64,000 nt of DNA from Pseudomonas lini (GTDB taxonomy: Bacteria > Pseudomonadota > Gammaproteobacteria > Pseudomonadales > Pseudomonadaceae). Each line of letters begins with the position of its first letter. The first letter of the stretch is position 1. The stretch is taken from positions 248,001-312,000 of the forward strand of contig NZ_JYLB01000002.1 in the NCBI RefSeq assembly GCF_001042905.1, read 5' to 3'. Shown in pieces: positions 60,952 through 64,000 of the stretch. The notes below the pieces were generated by a model. The model was not told where the DNA came from and ran no database searches. It saw only the letters and a list, made by a program, of their open reading frames with translations. The translations under genes and the position numbers were made by a program.

Positions 60952-60981
60952 AAAGGGACCTGTCTGGTCATTTGTCCCTTT
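60952..60981 (+). terminator. Possible terminator of tam
   Basis: AAAGGGAC pairs with GTCCCTTT, loop of 14 bases, just after the stop. Only a short T stretch follows, so it is a weak call. Confidence 0.5.
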
Positions 60982-61002
60982 GGTTGACCAACCTTGGAAC
61001 CA

Positions 61003-61410
61003 TCAGCCCTGCTGCAAAACCTTGAGCGCCGCCGAGGCCAGAAACCCGGAGCGACTTTTCTCTTCCGGATGATGCAGTACATACTCATCGATGCGGTTGA
61101 GCAGGTAGCCGGGCAGGGTGATGTTGAGTTTCTGGGCCTTGCCCAGGTATTTGGTGACATCGATGTCCACCACGGCCCAGGTACACCCTGCGTACTGTGG
61201 ATTGGCCGCATGCAAGGTCACTTTGTTGGCGGGCGGAATCGGTGATCCGTCTTCGGCCAATATTTCGAAATGGCCTTCGATGGCTTCGCGCGCCATGGCC
61301 ATGGCGTCATCCAGATCCTCGCCGGCGGAGAAACAACCCGGAATATCCGGTACTTCTACACCCCAGGCGTGTTCGTCATCGCCCATGGAAATCGCAATTG
61401 GGTAAAGCAT
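61003..61410 (-). CDS. hicB: HicB-family antitoxin
   Basis: 135 residues from the ATG at 61408-61410, with GGAGG 9 bases before it; an ATG at 61417-61419 sits on the ribosome site. N-terminal HicB domain (GVEVPDIPGCFSAGEDLDDAMAMAREAIEGHFEILAEDG, about residues 17-55) and a C-terminal DNA-binding segment (LPGYLLNRIDEYVLHHPEEKSRSGFLASAALKVL, ribbon-helix-helix type). It neutralises HicA and represses its own promoter. Starts 37 bases after hicA. Confidence 0.9.
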   Translation of the reverse strand: MLYPIAISMGDDEHAWGVEVPDIPGCFSAGEDLDDAMAMAREAIEGHFEILAEDGSPIPPANKVTLHAANPQYAGCTWAVVDIDVTKYLGKAQKLNITLPGYLLNRIDEYVLHHPEEKSRSGFLASAALKVLQQG

Positions 61411-61446
61411 GTTCGTCATCCTCCGAAGGCGCTGTCAATCGACTCG

Positions 61447-61626
61447 TCAGAGCAGCGCCTGTTGCAAAATACTGATGGCCGTTTTTTTGAGCAGATCCTT
61501 TTTCGGATGAGGAACCGTAACCAGTCCTGGCTTGGTTGGATGCTTGAAATGGTGATGGCTCCCCTTGATTCGTACCAGATACCAGCCATCCGCAACGATT
61601 TGGCTTATCAAAAAACGGCTATTCAC
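61447..61626 (-). CDS. hicA: HicA-family mRNA interferase toxin
   Basis: 59 residues from a GTG start (61624-61626): V-NSRFLISQIVADGWYLVRIKGSHHHFKHPTKPGLVTVPHP...KTAISILQQALL. The double-stranded RNA-binding fold and the catalytic histidine in GSHHHFKHP (His24 region) are typical; HicA cleaves mRNA. GGAGG lies 4 bases before the GTG; the ATG just upstream is out of frame (ATGTGA). The next gene is HicB, confirming the pair. Length and motif fit the family. Confidence 0.88.
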   Translation of the reverse strand: MNSRFLISQIVADGWYLVRIKGSHHHFKHPTKPGLVTVPHPKKDLLKKTAISILQQALL

Positions 61627-61650
61627 ATCACCTCCCTGTGGTGTGCTTGT

Positions 61651-61692
61651 GGTTACTATACCTACTGAAATTCACTAATCAACACTATAACC
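61651..61692 (-). promoter_or_regulatory. hicAB promoter and operator
   Basis: Minus-strand -35 TTGATT (61677-61682) and -10 TATAGT (61655-61660), 16 bases apart. An inverted pair, GGTTACTATA (61651-61660) and TATAACC (61686-61692), flanks them and is a fit site for HicB repression. Confidence 0.6.
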
Positions 61693-61888
61693 ACCAATGC
61701 AGTCTGAGCACCTACGTGTTGGCGACATGAAATGAGTCTAGGAGGGCATTTGGCGATGGCTTGGGGAAGGCCGGCTTTCTGTATTGCAAGGTTTTGCCGA
61801 GGCGCTGGAGAGCGAGGGGAGATCAAATTTCATGCATAAAAAACCGGCCACTTCGAATCAATGTCAGTGAGTTGGGCGAATCGGACAT

Positions 61889-61954
61889 GTAGGAGCCAGG
61901 CTTGCCGGCGAAGGCGTCCTAAAGCGCGCTTTCGCCGGCAAGCCTGGCTCCTAC
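61889..61954. repeat. Paired repeat, family C
   Basis: Inverted arms (GTAGGAGCCAGGCTTGCCGG and complement) with an 18-base spacer; only copy of this third repeat family in the window. Confidence 0.85.
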
Positions 61955-61999
61955 GAAAAGGGGGTGCTCGCTTAACTGACTGAGATTGAGTAGTAGCTT

Positions 62000-62335
62000 C
62001 TAAAGCAGCTGATCAATCAAAACTGCGTTGGTATAGACCAAGCTTCCATCGCTCGCTCGATGCCCGACCAAATGGAACTGACCGCGCCCGTGCTGCAAGT
62101 AGACGCGCATTTGGCAGTCGGACAAGGGGTCGTAACCCTCTGGCAGGATCAAATCCATTGAGCTCATGTCGACATCAATCATGGCTTCAGGCTCATGGGT
62201 CTTCTGTAGGCGTTCTTCGGCTTGCTCCAGACGCAGATGGAGGGGGCCATCGACATCAAAGCTGATCTCACCCATCGGGGTGGACTTTGGGGCGCCGCTG
62301 GGTTTGCACCAGCCTTCGATCGTCAGGTTACTCAT
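62000..62335 (-). CDS. Unrecognised small protein
   Basis: 111 residues from the ATG at 62333-62335, with GGAGG before it (MSNLTIEGWCKPSGAPKSTPMGEISFDVDGPLHLRLEQAEERLQKTHEPEAMIDVDMS). A longer reading to 62470 has no ribosome site. Mixed alpha/beta, acidic, with one Cys near residue 10 and a second near 83, no membrane segment. It may be a Pseudomonas-specific protein. I do not recognise a family. The neighbours, a toxin-antitoxin pair and coxB, say nothing on its role. Confidence 0.6.
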   Translation of the reverse strand: MSNLTIEGWCKPSGAPKSTPMGEISFDVDGPLHLRLEQAEERLQKTHEPEAMIDVDMSSMDLILPEGYDPLSDCQMRVYLQHGRGQFHLVGHRASDGSLVYTNAVLIDQLL

Positions 62336-62732
62336 GACGAAACCTCCGTCGTGGACTGCTGGACTCTGTAGCTCTTGTCTCTTCTCAAGCCATCCGCTTC
62401 TGGCCAGTTCTGCCATCCCGTCATCAGAATTGAGTATAGCTGGCAACCCGGCCTTGATAACCCGCGTCAATTCGCTACGCCCATTCAGTCCCGAGAGACG
62501 TAATGCTGATATCCATAGTTATATGTAGCGAATAGCTTTAAGCGATTAACTTAATGTTCGAATTGGAATATCCGGACGCCAGGTTTTTTCACAAAACGCG
62601 CTGGATCTGTCCATGCACTATACTTCTTGCTGACTTTACCGCCGGAATGGATGGTACTTGTCTGCCCTGCTTGGACGTCAGTGGCGATGCTGTTGCATAA
62701 CCAGTGAACAACAGGAATAGGATGAACAGAAA
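62336..62732. other. Intergenic region upstream of coxB
   Basis: About 400 bases. No supported gene: an open frame at 62551-62745 (minus) lacks a ribosome site and overlaps the coxB start. AT-rich patches near 62520-62560 likely hold the coxB promoter. Confidence 0.45.
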
Positions 62733-64000
62733 ATGGCAATAGCAATTATCTTGATACTAATCGTTATTGCATCAGTGTTGTTCCATATACTAGCGCCTTG
62801 GCATGCGGCACCGCCAGCCTCCAACTGGGGGTCAATAGACACTACCCTGTTCATCACCCTGATCATTAGCGGAATATTTTTTATCGCTATCACGGTATTT
62901 ATGGCGATAGCCGTCATGCGTTATCGTCACAAGGAGGGGGCCAGGGCGCACTATCAGCCAGAAAGTAAAAAACTGGAAACATGGTTGATTATCGTGACCT
63001 CGATAGGGATTGCCGCGATGTTGGCGCCAGGCCTGGTGGTTTACAATGACTTCATCCGGGTGCCGAAAAATGCTTATGAACTTGAAGTAGTCGCCCAGCA
63101 GTGGCAGTGGGCCTTTCGTTTTGCCGGTCGGGACGGGAAGCTGGGCAAGTCGGATATCAAGTTTGTTAATTTCACCAATCCTCTCGGCCTTGATCCCAAA
63201 GATCCTCTTGGGCAGGACGATGTACTTATAAAAAACAATGAAGTTCGCCTTCCGCTCGATCAGCCAGTGAAAGTTTTACTGCGTTCTAAAGATGTACTGC
63301 ACAATTTCTATATCCCGCAAATTCGCAGCAAGATGGACATGGTGCCGGGGATGGTGTCGTATTTTTGGTTTACGCCGACTAAAACCGGGAAATATGAAAT
63401 CCTTTGTGCTGAATATTGTGGTGTAGGTCATTACAACATGCGCGGCCATATGTTTGTGGAAGAGCAGGGCGCCTTCGATCAATGGCTGAACAGCCAACCG
63501 ACTTTTGCGCAGACATTAACGACAGCTGCCAAACCCAGTCAGGACAGCGTGCTGGAAAAAGGTCGCTTGTTGGTCGAACAATACGGCTGCGGTGCCTGCC
63601 ATAGCCAGGATGGCAGTACCCGTCTCGGCCCGGGATGGAAGGGGCTGTACGGCCGCACTGAACAGTTTGTCGATGGCACCAGTGCACTGGTCGATGAGGC
63701 CTACCTGAAAGAGTCGATCCTCGATCCGAAGGCCCGACTGGTGCAGGGCTACCCGCCAGTCATGGTGGCCTATACTCTCACTGAAGATGAACTGGGTGCT
63801 GTCGTCGCCCTGATCAAATCTTTGGGTGCCGCGGAGCAAGAATCTTCTGCCAGCGAAAAACTGGACAGAGGTGACGACTTGGCGACGCAGGGGCAGCGGT
63901 TGGCCGAGTCCCTCGGTTGTCTGGTCTGCCACAGCGTCGATGGCAGCAAGGGTGTCGGCCCCAGCTGGCAGGGCCTGTATGGCGAGACCGTAACCCTTGC
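62733..64000 (+). CDS. coxB: Cytochrome c oxidase subunit II with two haem c domains, partial
   Basis: 422 residues visible; cut by the right edge. Two membrane helices near the N-terminus (about 1-22 and 38-64) and a third near 83-104, then the CuA cupredoxin domain with CAEYCGVGHYNM (about residues 229-240; Cys-Cys-His-Met ligands all present) and WQWAF. After it come two haem c attachment sites, CGACH (about 289-293) and CLVCH (about 395-399). Most coxB proteins end at the CuA domain or carry one haem c (caa3), so two are unusual. Feeds electrons to subunit I of an aa3/caa3-type oxidase in the inner membrane. Confidence 0.9.
   Translation, partial: MAIAIILILIVIASVLFHILAPWHAAPPASNWGSIDTTLFITLIISGIFFIAITVFMAIAVMRYRHKEGARAHYQPESKKLETWLIIVTSIGIAAMLAPGLVVYNDFIRVPKNAYELEVVAQQWQWAFRFAGRDGKLGKSDIKFVNFTNPLGLDPKDPLGQDDVLIKNNEVRLPLDQPVKVLLRSKDVLHNFYIPQIRSKMDMVPGMVSYFWFTPTKTGKYEILCAEYCGVGHYNMRGHMFVEEQGAFDQWLNSQPTFAQTLTTAAKPSQDSVLEKGRLLVEQYGCGACHSQDGSTRLGPGWKGLYGRTEQFVDGTSALVDEAYLKESILDPKARLVQGYPPVMVAYTLTEDELGAVVALIKSLGAAEQESSASEKLDRGDDLATQGQRLAESLGCLVCHSVDGSKGVGPSWQGLYGETVTL

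Larger units (their letters stand above)
61627..61999. other. Intergenic region with hicAB promoter and a repeat
   Basis: 373 bases. It holds the hicAB promoter-operator and one family-C repeat. The remaining sequence shows no gene. Confidence 0.5.

Noticed and set aside
62551..62745. 64-residue minus frame before coxB
   Set aside because: Overlaps the coxB start and has no ribosome site; the WTDPARFVKKPG phrase was not recognised as a gene fragment.

Overview
The window looks like chromosomal DNA of a fluorescent Pseudomonas (P. fluorescens group). The grounds are GC-rich coding DNA, dense REP/REPIN repeats between genes, and recognisable Pseudomonas gene blocks: rapA, the pca cluster, an EmhABC/TtgABC pump with its TetR repressor, and the block xenB-MFS-arsR-acpH-olsAB. 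I recall that last block in the same order in P. aeruginosa. I saw no phage, insertion sequence, tRNA, rRNA or CRISPR array.

Layout. 1-5.0 kb: the N-terminal two thirds or so of rapA (cut by the left edge), two small Pseudomonas proteins, an unlisted 37-residue CcoM-like cytochrome oxidase subunit behind an Anr-type box, a PiT phosphate transporter and a small charged protein. 5.6-16.6 kb: a complete protocatechuate branch of the beta-ketoadipate pathway (pcaR, K, I, J, F, H, G, B, D, C) ending in an OprD-type porin. Matches to the PcaR operator lie before pcaR, pcaK, pcaI and the porin, so the porin probably belongs to the regulon. 16.9-23.7 kb: an RND pump operon, emhA-emhB-emhC, divergent from emhR with an operator between them. 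23.8-31.3 kb: a DMT exporter, a low-GC gene I do not recognise, xenB-MFS-arsR, acpH, olsBA (ornithine lipids) and a shortened acyl-CoA-dehydrogenase-like gene.

31.5-43.8 kb: a serine hydrolase with a small cysteine-containing membrane protein, YceI, a cardiolipin-synthase-like phospholipase D, BglX, a LemA-TPM-TPM set, a METTL25-like methyltransferase, a DMT transporter whose C-terminus is encoded by a REPIN, a DJ-1/PfpI protein, an RHH protein and a DUF1508 protein. 43.9-53.6 kb: catabolic blocks. One has a DapA-like aldolase and a class II aldolase divergent from an HTH-cupin regulator, with a palindrome between. The next has a DUF4917 (SIR2-like) protein, an iron-dependent alcohol dehydrogenase and a LysR regulator. 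The last is a CoA-transferase, HMG-CoA-lyase-like and MFS cluster. 53.7-64.0 kb: FosA, a LysE exporter, a PAS-GAF-GGDEF diguanylate cyclase, a KGG stress peptide, DUF4142, a low-affinity iron permease homologue, small lipoproteins, a pair of AidA/PixA inclusion-body proteins, Tam, a HicAB toxin-antitoxin pair (hicA starts with GTG), an unknown small protein, and coxB with two haem c domains running off the right edge.

The clearest joined system is the pca regulon. Protocatechuate enters through the porin and PcaK, PcaHG opens the ring, PcaB, PcaC and PcaD make beta-ketoadipate, and PcaIJ and PcaF convert it to succinyl-CoA and acetyl-CoA. The least explained parts are the low-GC gene at 24.7-25.2 kb, the DUF4917 protein, the AidA/PixA pair with a leader palindrome, and the two catabolic blocks at 43.9-46.2 and 48.7-53.6 kb.
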